From Rhynochetos jubatus (lineage: Eukaryota; Chordata; Aves; Eurypygiformes; Rhynochetidae): a stretch of DNA of 64,000 nucleotides. The notes under the pieces were generated by a model, which was not told the DNA's origin, did not search any database, and saw only the letters and a program-made list of their open reading frames with translations. The stretch is taken from NCBI GenBank assembly GCA_027574665.1, contig CM050648.1, positions 138,818,175-138,882,174 on the forward strand, in the 5' to 3' direction. How positions within the stretch are numbered: the stretch's first letter is position 1; the number at the start of each line of letters is the position of its first letter. A program made the translations under genes and the position numbers. Positions 1 to 12,700 of the stretch are shown piece by piece.

Positions 1-359
1 ATATCAAGGGTGCAGTTTGTGCATACTGTGGTTAATACGCCGTGTAAGTGTTTTCAAAAGGAAAACAAAAGCTGCTGCAACAATCATTCTTACATACTAA
101 GAAGTGTTTGATGATTCCATAGATTAATTGTAGCAGCTGTGTTATTACTTAAAAATATATAACAGGTTTTATAGTAATTTATATTCTGACATCTTTTTTC
201 TTACATGAAGAGGGGCTTTTAGTGAGGTTTTTGGAGAATTATAAGCTCTGACTGGTTTGTTTTTACTGCATCTTTATGCTTTATGCAAATACAAATTACC
301 AAATCAAATACATGGAGAAGCGGGTGCAATTCCTCACCTTTCCTTATGGAGGTGGTCAG

Positions 360-930
360 AATGACTGTCCTGGTTTTAGCAAGCAGCCGTTCTACCACTC
401 TGCCAACCCACACCCCCACACCCCCTCCCGGTGAGGAAGGGTCAGAGGAACAAACCGAGGAAAAGCCCGTAGGAGTTGAGATAAGAACTATTTAATTATA
501 TAAATGAAACTTAGGGAGTTACTGACAATGCTAGTGCTAATGAGTAATTTAAGGAACGGAGGAAGAGGGTAGAACAAATGATACAGGATCCCACCCCAAG
601 AAGGGAAAAAAGGAAATAAAACCCATCCGAAGGGAGCAAACCCTCCACGAAACCACCCAGGGGCCGAGAGAGTAAGAGAGAGGAAAAAAACTTTCAAACC
701 CCGATTCCTAGACCGATCTGCCCGGCAAGATGCTGGCTCTGCCCGGACCAACAACCACTCGCCATGAGGTCCCCACCAGTAGATCTTTTACCTTTCAGTT
801 CACTTACTCGTTGCTCCAGGAGAGAGGTAGGTTTCCCATCCCACCTCCTCATATACTCTCCATGGTCTCTCAGGTAAAACCACAGGCTACCCCGCGAGGG
901 ATATCTGTTGTATTCCTGCCTTGAAGGAGA
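360..930 (-). mobile_element. Decayed ERVL-type LTR fragment (antisense)
   Basis: Read on the minus strand, this resembles the 3' part of a common avian ERVL-family LTR. Landmarks on the + strand are CTGTCCTGGTTTTAGC at 368, a CCACTCTGCC / CACCCCC stretch, AGTTGAGATAAGAACTATTT at about 475 (complement of the AAATAGTTCTTATCTCAACT polyadenylation-region motif), and ACAAATGATACAGG at about 574. The remainder to 930 is only loosely similar. No coding part is present. It lies just upstream of the first LRRC9 exon. The assignment is from remembered LTR structure. Confidence 0.5.
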
Positions 931-1202
931 GAAGCGCCTGCTCTTTATAACTGAAATACTGACTTATGATAAATACTTTCTGGACCTTTAGAATCTAAAA
1001 AAGATAATTAAAAAAGTAACAAGTCAAAGTATTCCAGACAATGACAGCTTTATTCTGTTGTAATCTCCATTTTGATTCCATTAGAAATACAGATTTTGGA
1101 ACTCAATCTGTTAGGAATTCAGATCTTCTTTCCAAACTCATTGGAAATTATAAATTATGTGGGAGGCTAAACACCTGATAATATTACTGTAATTCTTCTC
1201 AG
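931..1202. other. Sequence upstream of LRRC9 first recognisable exon
   Basis: AT-rich DNA between the decayed LTR and the acceptor at 1202. If transcription once started upstream, this is intron or 5' untranslated sequence. No TATA box or CpG island stands out. Confidence 0.4.
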
Positions 1203-1286
1203 AAGGTACTAAGAAACAATGTCACTGCAGAAAACTCAAGAGATGATGCAAATGATAACAAAAACCAGAACCTTGTGGAAATGTTG
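1203..1286 (+). pseudogene. LRRC9: LRRC9 first coding exon (N-terminus), frame-damaged
   Basis: A pyrimidine-rich acceptor ends at 1202 and a consensus GTAAGT donor starts at 1287. The open frame reads KVLRNNVTAENSRDDAN and ends NLVEML. Joined in frame to the next exon it gives EML-YTCNGLSYE, parallel to the mammalian start (KEL-CVCNGLSYE). The expected start codon is out of frame: an ATG sits at 1219-1221, one base out of phase with the downstream frame. Either one base was lost just after it, or translation began in an upstream exon I cannot see. Confidence 0.6.
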
Positions 1287-2712
1287 GTAAGTAATTCATT
1301 CAGGTTTGGTTTTAATCTTTTTTTATTTTTCTCTCAGTACTTCTATAAATGCCAATGTCCTCGCTAGAACATAGAATTATTCTTTGCTTCTCGAGAGATA
1401 CCATCTTTAGGGTCATCTCCATTCTGGAATGCTTCAAAGGTGGTATAGGTCATGCATTAATAGCAGTTTGTGGTCATCTGAACATTTCAGAACTGTGAGG
1501 AAGATGTTAGTTAAGGTGCAGAAATGAGAATCTCTCAAGGGAGTATCTTCAGAGTAAATTACATTTAAGGTACAGTTCCCTGTTTTGTCTCTGTGCCTTA
1601 TGAAGTGCTCTGCAGAAATACTTGTATATAGACACAGAAATAATCTTGTTATATAAACTTGATCAAAATTAATCTTGTAGTTTTGACTCAGTCCTGCATT
1701 TTTGTAGACAATGGATAGCTGGGAGCAGAATCAGGTGATTAACTAAGATGGTGAAGATTTTGCAAAGTATGAATTGTTTAGAATTTTAAAATAGACTCCC
1801 GCCCCAGTTTAAGACGCCTTCATTTAGGTGCCTACAGGTAGTTGTCTACATATGCGTTTCATTTCTTGGCTCTCACTACAGTCAGTGGAAATCAAGGATA
1901 GGATTCAGCTGCACATATATATAGCTGTCTGGTGCCATTTTACTTGCCTCAAGGTATCTAAGACACCACACGTATCTAGGAGGGTATATAGAAAACTGCA
2001 TCCTCCTGGAACAGCCACGGCAGGATGCTTTTAACGTCTCTGAAATCACAATGGATCCTTTGAATCCCACCATTAGTCAATATAATCAAGTGAACCTATA
2101 GAGTAAGTCAATTTAGTGTAATTTAGGCCATTCAGATGACCTCCAGTCTGGTCATCTTTCCAGGATTCTTTGACTATATTGGTTAAATCTCTTGACTAAC
2201 ATGAGGTCTTAGGGGATAAGCACACACATAGGTACCTATTCCTTTCTGTCTTCCTCTCAAATTGAATCTCAGCCTTAATGAAATCCCATATAAACTTCTT
2301 ATTTTTTCCTGGACAAAAGCTTTTATTATTATATTTGCTTGATACAAACCACATCAGAAGTAGAAAACTACAAGACTGATAAAGCGCACCACCTATCCTC
2401 ATCCATATATGTACGAATATGTACGTGCGTGCATTATACACATACATATACTAGCTTATAGGTAAAGTTAGGGATTTCCAGTTTTCAGTTTTCACTTAAA
2501 TTAGCATAACTGAAAATGATTTTGTTTTAAATTGAAGGTGCATGGCCTACTGAACATGGCCAAAATTGCAGACATTTTACTGCAGAGGAAGTTTTAAAAG
2601 ACACAACTGATGTTAAGCAGCTATCTCTAATTGACTGTAATGGCAGTAAAACATTCTACTGTATCACGTATTTTCTACACCACGGAGAATAATAGATGCA
2701 CTTCATTTCCAG

Positions 2713-2882
2713 TACACATGTAATGGATTGTCTTACGAAAACATTGAACAAGAGGGATTACAAACAATAGCACTGGACATGTTTTTCTCAGTTTATCCCA
2801 GAATTATAGGCATGAAATATTTCCCAAATATAACCACGCTCATTCTCAATGGACAAAATACTAAAAAGATTTCAGACCTAGG
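2713..2882 (+). pseudogene. LRRC9: LRRC9 exon 2 (N-terminal LRR entry), open
   Basis: The acceptor is tttccag ending at 2712. The frame from 2713 is open and reads YTCNGLSYENIEQEG, then MFFSVYPRIIGMKYFPNIT, then KKISDL. This is a near collinear match to the first part of LRRC9, including the IEQEG and YPRI(I/V)G landmarks. The likely donor, gtactg at 2883, is weak. The next mammalian exon segment (an LRR ending just before KIEGLQ) was not found between here and 3485. Confidence 0.8.
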
Positions 2883-3484
2883 GTACTGCTGTGGATGGCT
2901 GAGTGCCGTGTTAGTTAACCATGAGTTTTCTTCCTAGACAACATTATACAGTTTCCAGTCCCTTAATATGACAATCACATTCTTTCACAAACACTCCTTT
3001 TGTCTGTTCAAGCAAGAAGTCACTACTCAAAGCAGTCAGGATCTGGCACTTCTTTACTGAAATATCAAAAAATCCCGTTCTAGACACGGATCTAATTACA
3101 TCTGCTACTTATTACAGGTTTTTGTAATTTAGAACCTGTTGCAGGATTTTTTTTCTCTCCCATTGGAATCTATTTTTTGAAACTAGAATGATTACATTGA
3201 AACCTTTTCCAGGAAGCTGGCTAGAAAGAAGACTTTTTAATTAAAATAATACTTTATTTTAAAACACATAATCATTTATCATGAGCAGTTGTAGCTGCTA
3301 CTACTTTTCTTTGTTGGCTTAATTGAAAAGCTTTTTAAATTAGCAGACTTCTGCATAGAAGGTGTGGTCTCAAATTATTTGGAACTACCTAACAATTTTC
3401 TGTGCAAGTTAATGCCATTTTGACAAACAAGAGTGACATTTTGTTGTTCAGTGCTGCAAAGTAATACCTCTTTTTTTATTGTAG

Positions 3485-3627
3485 AAAATAGGTGGTCTAC
3501 AAAAGAATGTGTAAATTTTCAAAAGCTTTATCTTTATCGTAATGTAATTTCCAGAACTGAAAATCTGGATGCCCTACCCAAGCTGAATCTACTCTGGTTG
3601 AGTAATAACCTGATCAAGAACATAGAG
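3485..3627 (+). pseudogene. LRRC9: LRRC9 LRR exon with frameshift
   Basis: The acceptor is attgtag ending at 3484 and the donor GTGAGT starts at 3628. The first codons read KIGGLQ in one frame. From 3505 the match continues in another frame as ECVNFQKLYLYRNVIS and ends LWLSNNLIKNIE. The two frames are separated by about two extra bases in the A-rich stretch at 3500-3504, where mammalian LRRC9 runs straight through. Two canonical LRR motifs (LxxLxLxxNxI) are visible. Staying in the first frame gives a TAA within a few codons. Confidence 0.85.
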
Positions 3628-4756
3628 GTGAGTCTGGTGTCTTTCTGATGATTTCTTTTCTTCTAATTTGTCTAACGTATGGTATTTTAATAGTATGGTA
3701 TATACATGTGTCTAATAAGTAGGGCTAACTTTTAGAGTTATTGAACAACAAAAAAGAATATTTTAAACTTCAGTTTGTAGGAATTAAAGCTGAAGCATTA
3801 TTTGGAACCAATTAGCTGTCAAGGCTTTCTGCGTATGCAGGGTTAACTAAATCACATCTTTTCAAAGACCTCCTATGAGATTCTTGACGAGGAAACTTTT
3901 TTTAGTTGTCTTATAACTGTAGATTTTTATCTGTAATTCAGTATTATGTAAAAGGCTTGCCATGTAATTTTATTTCAGTGTTTGGGTTTTTTAAATTTTT
4001 TTTATAACTTGAAGAGAATAACTCCTGTTCAGGAGAAGTTTTATCCCGGGTTTTTCTCATATATCACATTAGCTCTTATGAAAAACTAGTTTCTCCCCAT
4101 GCTAACCTTTGAGCTGGAGGCTAATCCAGAACCAGAAAGAGCTCTGTGATTAGCTGTTTGGCATGTAAAGGGAGAAGAAAGGTGTCAATGTCCATTTCTA
4201 GTGAAAGATCATGCAGCTTTCTGAATTCCCAACTCTTCATGCCCCAAGAGGGAGGTGGAATTGCTGCAGCTCAATCCATTTTCACTTGGGGAGTACAAGA
4301 AAAAAAAAGGCAGATGGAGATACTGATACCAAGATAAAAGTAGGTAGAGCAGAAGGAGATGCTGATAGGGATGAATGAGACCAAATCACTGCGAACCTTT
4401 GAAACCATAAAAAAGAGGAGAGAGAAATTGAAACTGGGCATAATGGTAGGGAAGGGAAGACTGAGAAATTACAGCTGACAAAGTACAAGTGTAAAGGCAG
4501 TAGAGTGTTTCCAGAAACGATTACTTATCAGCAAGGACACTACAAACACTAGCAGCTTCTCACTGCAAAGAACTGCAGTGTCATCATGGAGAGGAATGAT
4601 TGACATCAGTGATTTAGTTCTCACGATATCCCGAGGCCAAGACATGGGCTGCAGCCAAAAGCTAATGAATACTCATGACATGGGGCATGATCTGTTAGTT
4701 TTCTCATGCACAGCTGTGAAACTAAGGCTGGGGGATGAAGTTTATTTTCATTGCAG

Positions 4757-4985
4757 TATCATTTACAGAGGCTTTCCAAGCTAATTCCCTTTTGGCAAGA
4801 TGCATTCTCTCTTTCCATGTCAAAAGAAAGCTATAGTTTACAACAGAGGCCAATATTGTTTAGACTCCAGTCAAATTTGGTTTTACATTTGAATGATCTG
4901 CCTCTTAGCCTACAGGCTCTTCAGCATTTGCAGTGCTATATTAGATTAAAACTGTATTGTTTAAAACATTCACAGGGCTTACATA
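4757..4985 (+). pseudogene. LRRC9: LRRC9 LRR exon, divergent
   Basis: A good acceptor (tttattttcattgcag, ending 4756) opens a frame in phase with the previous exon's end. It reads YHLQRLSKL and, further on, LFRLQSNLVLHLND, which aligns ungapped with the mammalian LTRLPCLKDLCLND segment. The middle is shorter and poorly matched. The frame stays open to 5000. I see no clear donor, so the end is approximate. Confidence 0.5.
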
Positions 4986-7184
4986 TTCCGAAGAATTTGT
5001 AGGAGGTCAACCTCCCTGGGAACTTAGTAGAAATAATAGGAAGGTGATATCAGTCTGGCATTTCTGGCATGAGCATTCTGATTACAACCAAGGATTTATG
5101 TACATGGTTTAATCTTTCTCTCATTCTAATAAAAATTTCCTACCAACTTGAATGGTTCAGGGCCATATCCAATATACGCAGCCCTGATCGTCCCAAAGTC
5201 TGTCTCAAAACTCCCTAGCGCTCATCTTTGTTAATACCAAACTCCTTTCCATTGCTGTAGCCATGTCAAAGAAGGCATAAAATAGGTATCAGTGGGATTT
5301 GTGCATGTATTTATTTTTATTCACTGCCTTCAGTGTAAAGGGCATTTATTTTACATCTAAATCAAGCCTGTTCAGTTATAAACGGAAATGTAATTAATGA
5401 GTGCATTTATAAGCAGATACTAAAGAATCTATTGATTTTTATTGGTTTATCTTTATCTGTAATAAAAAAGATCTTCCAAATGCTATCCGTTCACTTTGAG
5501 TGGAAATAGAAAATAATATATTACATGTATGATACTATTGTTTGTGTTAATTATTCTTCAGAATAATCAACAGCCAATTTTCGAGGATACTTAATGTGTT
5601 GCTAGGGATCCATCTCCAGTTTCAGTTCTGCCAGGTTCTGATACCGTTTGAATCTGGTGTCTCAAGCCTTAGGTAAGCGCTTTGACCAATCGGCTCTTAA
5701 ATGGAACCGCACCAAGAAGGAAGCCTTAGAGATCTAGTCCAGAAGAGTGGACTAGATAAGATACACACCTAATGTGGTAAACTGGGTTTCAAGTCGCTGT
5801 TTTTAGTCATCCAGCACAGGTGTTTGCAGAGGACCTTCCAGCTGGGTTCCCAGGTTGTTATGGTTATTGCCTATTCTAGTTGATACTATAAACATTCCTG
5901 AAAGGTCTGTGCTTGTTCTGATATAGAAAACTTTTGCAGATTAGAAAGTTCTTTTCACTGAGTTCTCAAGTTACTGTTTGGTGGGTTGAGGGGGTTTTAA
6001 TCTAATTTCAAAGTGATGAGTCTGTTTCCCTTACTTTAAGAACAGTATAAGCAACATAATGGATCAGAGTGAAACGGTAGTTGCATCAGTGCAACCACAG
6101 TTATTCTAAAAATGAAGAGACTTGTGTCACAGATTTTCTGTGTTTATAAACATTCCTAGTAGGTCTTTAATGCACTTTGAGTGAACTCTTTGCACATGTC
6201 TATACACAAGTAACAAAAAATACTGCTGAATGCATATGTAGGACCCCTTACAAATACCTTGATCAGGAGTCAACCGATGATTTTGATCAGGGGTATGCAG
6301 ATGAAGGACTGCCAGTGCAGGCTCATGCCTTCATGGTCCTATTTTCCTCCTTTGCTTGCCATATGTAGATCAGGTAAGATCTAGGAAGCAGACATGCACT
6401 TCAGTGACCTCATCTATCAGAATTGCCTATAGTTAGTGCATATATGAATATTTTAAATAATACTCACATTGGAGTGTGTAAGCAGAGTGAGCTTTCTTTC
6501 AAAAGAGTTTTATGGAAGTTCTATTCTTGTTATTCAACAGGAATGAGAAGTTCATTCTCTTGCTTTACCTAACCTCAGCTGTATGGGTAGCAGGTTGATT
6601 GATTCTAAAGATTTACCTCTTAAAAAGGAATGCAAGAGCAGTGTTGCTTCCACAGAGCAGAGAGTGATTACTATGCCACACAGTGATCAAACATGGGGAG
6701 TAATGACCTCAGCCCTTAGGTATCTGAATAAGAGCTGCAGTTCCATTTTAACTGTATCCTCTATCTCTTGCTTTTCATTGCTGAGACTTGCATCATAATG
6801 AAGTCACACTGAGCGATCGGTCCTCCCTGGGTGAGTCTAATTGGTATGAATAGGACTGGGATATGAGCCAGTATACAACAGAAGAGTATGTGCCGTTGCT
6901 CAGAGCAGAGCTGTTCCTTTGGCCAAGTTATTCAGCTTTTTCTATTGAAAACCAAGAGGTTGAATTTATTAAGATAATTTTCTGGTTTGATGTTTTTCAG
7001 ATATGCTTTTTAATACACACCTAGAGGGGCATATCTTTTGAGGATACATAAATAAGATAACCTTCCTGCCCACTTTAACATAACCTCTTGCTTCTGAATC
7101 CTAATGGAGACTTTTTACCAGCTAGAATGTGAATTGGCCAAACTGCAAATGTTGTGTTAAACATAAAGTAATAAATCACTAAGG

Positions 7185-7318
7185 AGTAAGAATCTAGAAA
7201 CTGAAAATTCAGTGCATGATAATGAAGATACAGAAAAGACATGTCTTGAAAAGGTTTTCTTACAAAAAATAAATGCTCTGGAGGAATGAATAACATTCCA
7301 GAACAGAAAGCCGAATGA
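7185..7318 (+). pseudogene. LRRC9: LRRC9 linker exon with premature stop
   Basis: The frame from 7188 reads KNLETENSVHDNEDTEK then CLEKVFLQKINALEE, a stop (TGA 7287-7289), and ITFQNRKPNE. This parallels the mammalian linker [20 protein letters not shown]. The TGA stands where mammals have arginine, fitting a CGA-to-TGA transition. The donor is probably gtatat at 7319. The acceptor is not clear. Confidence 0.75.
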
Positions 7319-8150
7319 GTATATTTAGTGAATTGTACAAGAATAGTATTCCGATATTTTCAAACATTAATAGGTATGATGGTGGCTGGTGGTTAGGAGA
7401 TTAATAACAGGACTTGAAACCTGTCTCACGGCTGTTTTTTATAAGGTTCAAACTAAGAGTATGGCAAATATCACTAAAGTGGCAGCTCTTATGTGGTCTG
7501 AATTATTGGATCCAGGCCACCTTTTAGTAGACAGATGCTGACATTCCCATTACTGATGACCTCAGTAAATAGGAAAAAGATTGAAAAAAAATATCTGGCA
7601 TGAGTAGTTATATTGGACTGGTGTTTGGAAAAGTTTTCTGGGCCTTTAAACAGCAGAGATCTAGCAACGTTCTGTGGGTTTTTCATTTCTGGCTTGTTTG
7701 GGTTATTTTCTGCCTGTAATTCCAATGTGATTTTAATGGCTTCTTGTCGTTCTTGATTCTGGCTTAGGACTTCATGAGTCACATTCACTCTAAAGTCAAT
7801 GGCCAGCACAAAGTCTACACACAGAATCCTTCACAACAGAGCATGTGAGGAGGATATCAGTGATGCCATAGGCCTAGTGCTGGATGCCAGAATTGGTCTG
7901 AAGCTCCTCCTACAGATTTGTTATGAAGGAAGAATTGCATGGCTCTCTTCTGATGAGTAAAAAGCTGTCTGGTCTCTCTCTGACGATCTGCAGGACAGCC
8001 AAGGCATACCATCCATCTGACCAGTTCTTGCTTTGGTTTGGTGTCTAAGACCAATGAACACTGTTCCTATCTACAAGTGTAGTATGAAGGGTCTGTGGTG
8101 CATCAGGCCCCAAAAGAATCAAATCACTCAGATTTTGCATTTGAGTGGAA

Positions 8151-8176
8151 ATACTCTCGTAGTATACTCTCGTAGT
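8151..8176. repeat. Perfect 13-bp tandem duplication
   Basis: ATACTCTCGTAGT occurs twice head to tail at 8151-8163 and 8164-8176, with no mismatch, inside an LRRC9 intron. It is probably a recent slippage or repair event. Confidence 0.95.
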
Positions 8177-8639
8177 ACTGTTTTAAAGCCTGTTAATAAG
8201 AAGGGGGAAAGGCTGCCAATCATCTCAAGGATGGAGGTGTGGGAGGATTTAAACATACTGTGAAATTTGTTGTGATTACTTGCCGATGATTTCAGGCCAG
8301 TGCCTCACACTGCACCCAAGTCTACCACAGTTTCATTAGTGTTACAATTCGGACTGACAACATTATGAATAATAAATAGCAAACTAAGACCTTCTCTTTC
8401 CTGGGGAGGTGAATCCCTTAAGTTAATGCTTACAGAACAATGCTGAGGGTGAAGTGGGCAAAGCTTGGTGTATGGATTAGTATAGGACCAGTATATTCAT
8501 GTATTAGGATCAGTATATCCACAGTTGTAGTCTGGCATCATCTACCACTTTCCAATTTATCATTCATTTATCTAAATTTGTTATTTAAAAAAAAAAAATA
8601 ATCACAGTTATGTTAATTTGTCCTGCATTGTTCTTCCAG

Positions 8640-8763
8640 GCAGCATTTTAAAAGATTTCCAAGTAAAAATGAAGAAAGCATTTAATTTGGTAGTACAGTT
8701 CTTGTTGATGGAATGGGAACCAGTGGGAAACATTCACTTTGAAGATTTATCAAATAATCCATG
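8640..8763 (+). pseudogene. LRRC9: LRRC9 linker exon, open
   Basis: The acceptor (attgttcttccag) ends at 8639 and the donor GTAAAC starts at 8764. The peptide reads SILKDFQVKMKKAFNLVV, then EWEPVGNIHFEDLSNNPW. It matches the mammalian segment around LETVGNFHFEE. The exon ends inside a tryptophan codon (TG) that is completed by the G opening the exon at 10195, so the junction is intact. Confidence 0.85.
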
Positions 8764-10194
8764 GTAAACTTTTAAAGATGCATCAAACTAGGGCCTGTTT
8801 ATTATGATTCCAAGTTAATAATTTCTAACAAAACAGATTTATTACAAGGATCTGGAGTATTTTGAAGCATCAGTGCTTCACAGACTCCATTTGCAGAAAG
8901 CTGATGAGAAAGGAAGCACGTTCTCCCTCTCCTTCTCTTGGTGGTGTACCAGGCTGAAGCTTTGAGCCCACAAAAATTGATATATTTGTTGCCTTTTTTT
9001 TAACTATTATCTGCTTGTGAAGCCCTTGATTTTAAAAATGCAAGATAAAAGAATAAGCAAGCTATCAAACCACTTTTTAATAGCTATGGTTCTAAATTCC
9101 TACACAGCTTTATTGTAAAGAAGCATTAGAAGTTGCTTACATAATCTTTGTATGAATAACCTTGATGCTCAGTTGAGGGGAGATTCAAATTTAAACTGGC
9201 AGTATTTCAAGGACTATTTTCTGCTTGAGTATTCTAAGCTTGTCCACCTCAGGTACGCCTTCTTTTGTGTTCAGGGATGTTTGTTTGACCTGCAGGTAGT
9301 CCTGTACTTACAAGCTCCATTTGAGGTTGTTTATAAATAGCATTCTGCTCACTTTTAATGCCACTTTCTCAAGTCAAGAACCTTTTTGTTTTGGCAAGGA
9401 GAAACTAATAAATGAGACTTGTATGGAGGAAAGACAAATTTTTTGATGAGTAATCTTAGCACAGAATCTTTTTTAGACAGAGCAATATTTTTATTAGTTG
9501 CAGTAATAATTTTGCCTCTTGTATCTTCTTTTTTAAGAAGGCTTTCCATTGACTGAAAAACTGGGTAACCTCCTGCATTCATAGGATCGTTCTCCTTCTA
9601 TGGTATCTGATTACCCCATGATCTTTAAGGAATCTTACAGTATCAGATGGAAGTAATGGAGCTTATTGTCTTCCTAGTCAGACACAGAAAATGGCCACAT
9701 ATTTTTAAAGCGATTTGACTTGTGTACCACAGGGAATAGGTAAACTTCTGTCCCCAGGTTCCTGGCTGGCCAGTGAACTGTCTCCTCTTTCTCAAGTTTG
9801 ACTGAGAAACTGTTGTAGGGTCTTGCAAACCATGACCGCTTTGTGCATGACTGTGCTTCGTTCAGTGGAACTGCTCATTTGCATGGTGAACAAGGATTTA
9901 AGCGAATTTTAAGTATGACGGTGCAAACAGAGAAAAGGAACACAATGAATCACGTATTATAAGGTATTGACATTCAGTGCTTGACTTTAAATGCAGCATT
10001 TGAATAAAATAAGGTAAATTTATTGGTCTCTGCTTGAGAACAAAGTTATAATAAAATTAAACAGGCTAGAGGCATTGCTTGTGGTTTTTAATTCTGAATA
10101 GGAAACAAGAAAATCATGTAGCACTGAAAAAATCAGTGCAAAACAAGAAGAAAATAGTAACTTAATGCTCTCCTCTGTGCATTTCTGCACACAG

Positions 10195-10368
10195 GTTTAC
10201 TTCTTGTTGCGATATAATTCAATCACAGTTTTGTACCTGGGACTTCAGAGCATACAGTATCACAGAAAGGAAAATAAATCACATCTTCAGAGTGCACAAT
10301 CCAATCTTGCGGCTGAAATTTAAGAAGTTTCAAATAAATCTGTAAAAAGAAGTTTTCAGTGCAGTAAA
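10195..10368 (+). pseudogene. LRRC9: LRRC9 exon with premature stop
   Basis: The acceptor (ctgcacacag) ends at 10194 and the donor GTAAGT starts at 10369. The peptide reads FTSCCDIIQSQFCTWDFR, AYSITERKINHIFRV, then NPILRLKFKKFQINL and a TAA at 10343-10345. It matches mammalian FNFCYELILSRFCAWDFR and RILRLKFEEKF. The stop lies 23 bases before the donor, where mammals carry glutamate. The phase at the 3' end does not fit the next exon, suggesting a small indel as well. Confidence 0.85.
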
Positions 10369-12591
10369 GTAAGTGTCTAAATTTTAAGAGTTATTTAGTA
10401 TAGCGCTGATCTGTGAACAAAGTTAATTTTGTGATTGCAAGAACAGAAACATTTTGCAAAGCATCAAATAATTTAGGATTATTGAGGAGTTTTACTTAGG
10501 TAAAGGTGGTTTCAAGTTCCCCAAAGTTCCTATGCTTGGTGTTTCTATGACTGAATCTTGGACTTCAGAGGTCTATAGGTTGTAGAAAATACCAGGCATG
10601 ACAACTGTTTCAGTTTTTTGCTGTTAGAATCTGGGTCTTACCTCATCTGTTCCTAATATGGTTGTGAAAACAGGGTAACTGTTGTTATGAGTGGCCAGAT
10701 TTCTGAAAGGGGAAAGCAGGAGTAGATTAACAATGCAGAAACAAAACAAATCCCACCCAGATGTATATGCATCTGTGTTTCATCAGTATCACAGGAGAGC
10801 ATATGCTTATGTCAGGACAGTCACAAGGTGGATTTGTATCCCTGTAGAGAAGCCCCAAGAGTTTCTGTGCAAGTCTTGAAATTTGTGTGATTGCACTCAT
10901 TTATTTCACTGCCTTCCAAGAATCAGGTTGAGACCTGTGATGCAGCCACGATCTTTATCATAAGGCCTGGGGAACATCTGCCCAAAGCAGCCTGTAGAAT
11001 TGTGTCACCAGTGCAGCAATGGTCTTAGGACACCCAGTTGACTGCCTGTAGCTATGAGACAGAACCCCTGGTGAATCCATTTCTTTCTTTGCATGCTGAG
11101 CAGTTCACTGACTTGATGTGTGTGACTGTACAGTTCTGATTTTAGTACAGTTAATACAACGCTTTTCAACCTTTTTTGTCCATCTTCTATGTTTATATGT
11201 GAGTGAAGGTTTATTTTATACATATAAATGTACGTGTGATTTCTGTGTGTAGAAACCAGAGCTGAGAGCTTGGAGGGAGCTGGAAGACCTTTTCAATCTT
11301 GAAAGTGAGATGTTATCTCCCTGAGGGACAGCAGGTGCCTGTTGAGCTCAGTATGCTTTAGCTGCTAAGATCAAAACAAATTCCCTGGGATCAAAGCACG
11401 CCCATTCTGAGACGCAGTATTTCAGCTAATGGCGTAACATGGCTCAGCATGCTTAGGGTTTATTTTGAGGGGGGGTAATGAGGTTTTTTGTTTGCTTAGG
11501 GGTTTGGTGGGGGCAGGGTATGGTTTGACACAGAAACAGCATAGCCACGAGAAACACTGAGAGATGGACAGAGAGGATCTTGTGGATCGTATCACTTTCA
11601 GATTCCTTCCTATAAGCCTTTAGCTGAAAGTTATTTCCCCCCATAGCTGAAACACCACTATTGAGTCCATCCCAATACAACATGCAACACATTTGTTCAC
11701 CCCTTGCTATTCTTCACATAAAGTTGGAAACACAAAATTACCTTCACTCTCATAGCTTTACCTGAAACTTTTTTTGGCCCATGGGGAGTTTAGAGTGGCA
11801 CAAAAAAAGGATTATAGGAGCTCTTTTCATATTACCTGTAGAGAACAAAACTTCTCTGGAAGGTCCCCAATGCACTCTGTATAATGCTGGTAAGATATCC
11901 TCCAGGTTGCATGAAAAACTATCTCTATTAGCTTCTACTATGGATAAACCAGTTCAGCTCCATTCATATATATTTCAGCCCATCCCAGCTGGTGAAAGGC
12001 AATTTGTGCAACATATTGTTTTTAAGCTGAAACTTCATGGTCTGATGCTTAGTTTGGCAGAGAAGTCCAGCAATAATTAACCAAATCCTCACACTATCCT
12101 GCTGACGCTCAAACTACGATGTTGTAAATCACCAGAAATTACATCTTTATGACAATTTCAAGAACAAATTCAGTTATAAACAGTTTTTGCAGTAGTTGTA
12201 TGGGGTTCTGGATTTGCTGTCAATATTTATTGTACTAGTCTCCTTCTTCCCATGCTATTGCTACCTGCCTGCTAGGAATCTTCAGCAAAGACAAGACTTG
12301 TGATTCCAGAGGCAAATAAAAAGGTTTTGTATTGTTATTATGCAATACAGAACATTGAGACTACTCTTACTGATTATAAAGAGGCAGGGGAAAAATAAGT
12401 GTCTTGCAAGTGATTTCATGATTACTGTGAACATCAGTATTATGGAATTTGTGTAAATTATAGTCTCTTATCCTTAGTAAATATTGCATAATGTATAAAT
12501 TTATATGGTCAAAATGTCTATTCTTGTCTTTTGCCTACCTTTGCAACAGCATAATGAAAACTTGGAGTCACCCTATTTCTTCTCTTTGTAG

Positions 12592-12700
12592 TTTCTTAAC
12601 AAGAAAAGATGGAATCTCTCTCTTATGTATGTGGCCCAGAATTGCCAGTTAAGGAAAAGCAGCTGCTACAAATGCTGGAGGATAGTTTCCAGGGTCTGCA
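12592..12700 (+). pseudogene. LRRC9: LRRC9 exon with premature stop near its start
   Basis: The acceptor is ttcttctctttgtag ending at 12591. The frame reads S, TAA (12597-12599), then QEKMESLSYVCGPELPVKEK and QLLQMLEDSFQG. It aligns without gaps to mammalian [20 protein letters not shown] and HLLQILEKGF, with the stop at the tyrosine (TAT-to-TAA). The 3' end is approximate, with a possible donor near 12700. Confidence 0.75.

Noticed and set aside
6177-6368. A 63-codon + frame considered as an LRRC9 exon
   Set aside because: It falls between recognised exons but shows no alignable residues with the expected segment and lacks an acceptor in phase.
7489-7809. A 106-codon minus-strand frame within the LRRC9 interval
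   Set aside because: No similarity was seen. It lies in an intron of the + strand pseudogene and has no splice context.
11781-12080. A 99-codon + frame between LRRC9 exons at 10195 and 12592
   Set aside because: No similarity to LRRC9 or any other family was seen, and the neighbouring exons appear consecutive in the mammalian protein.
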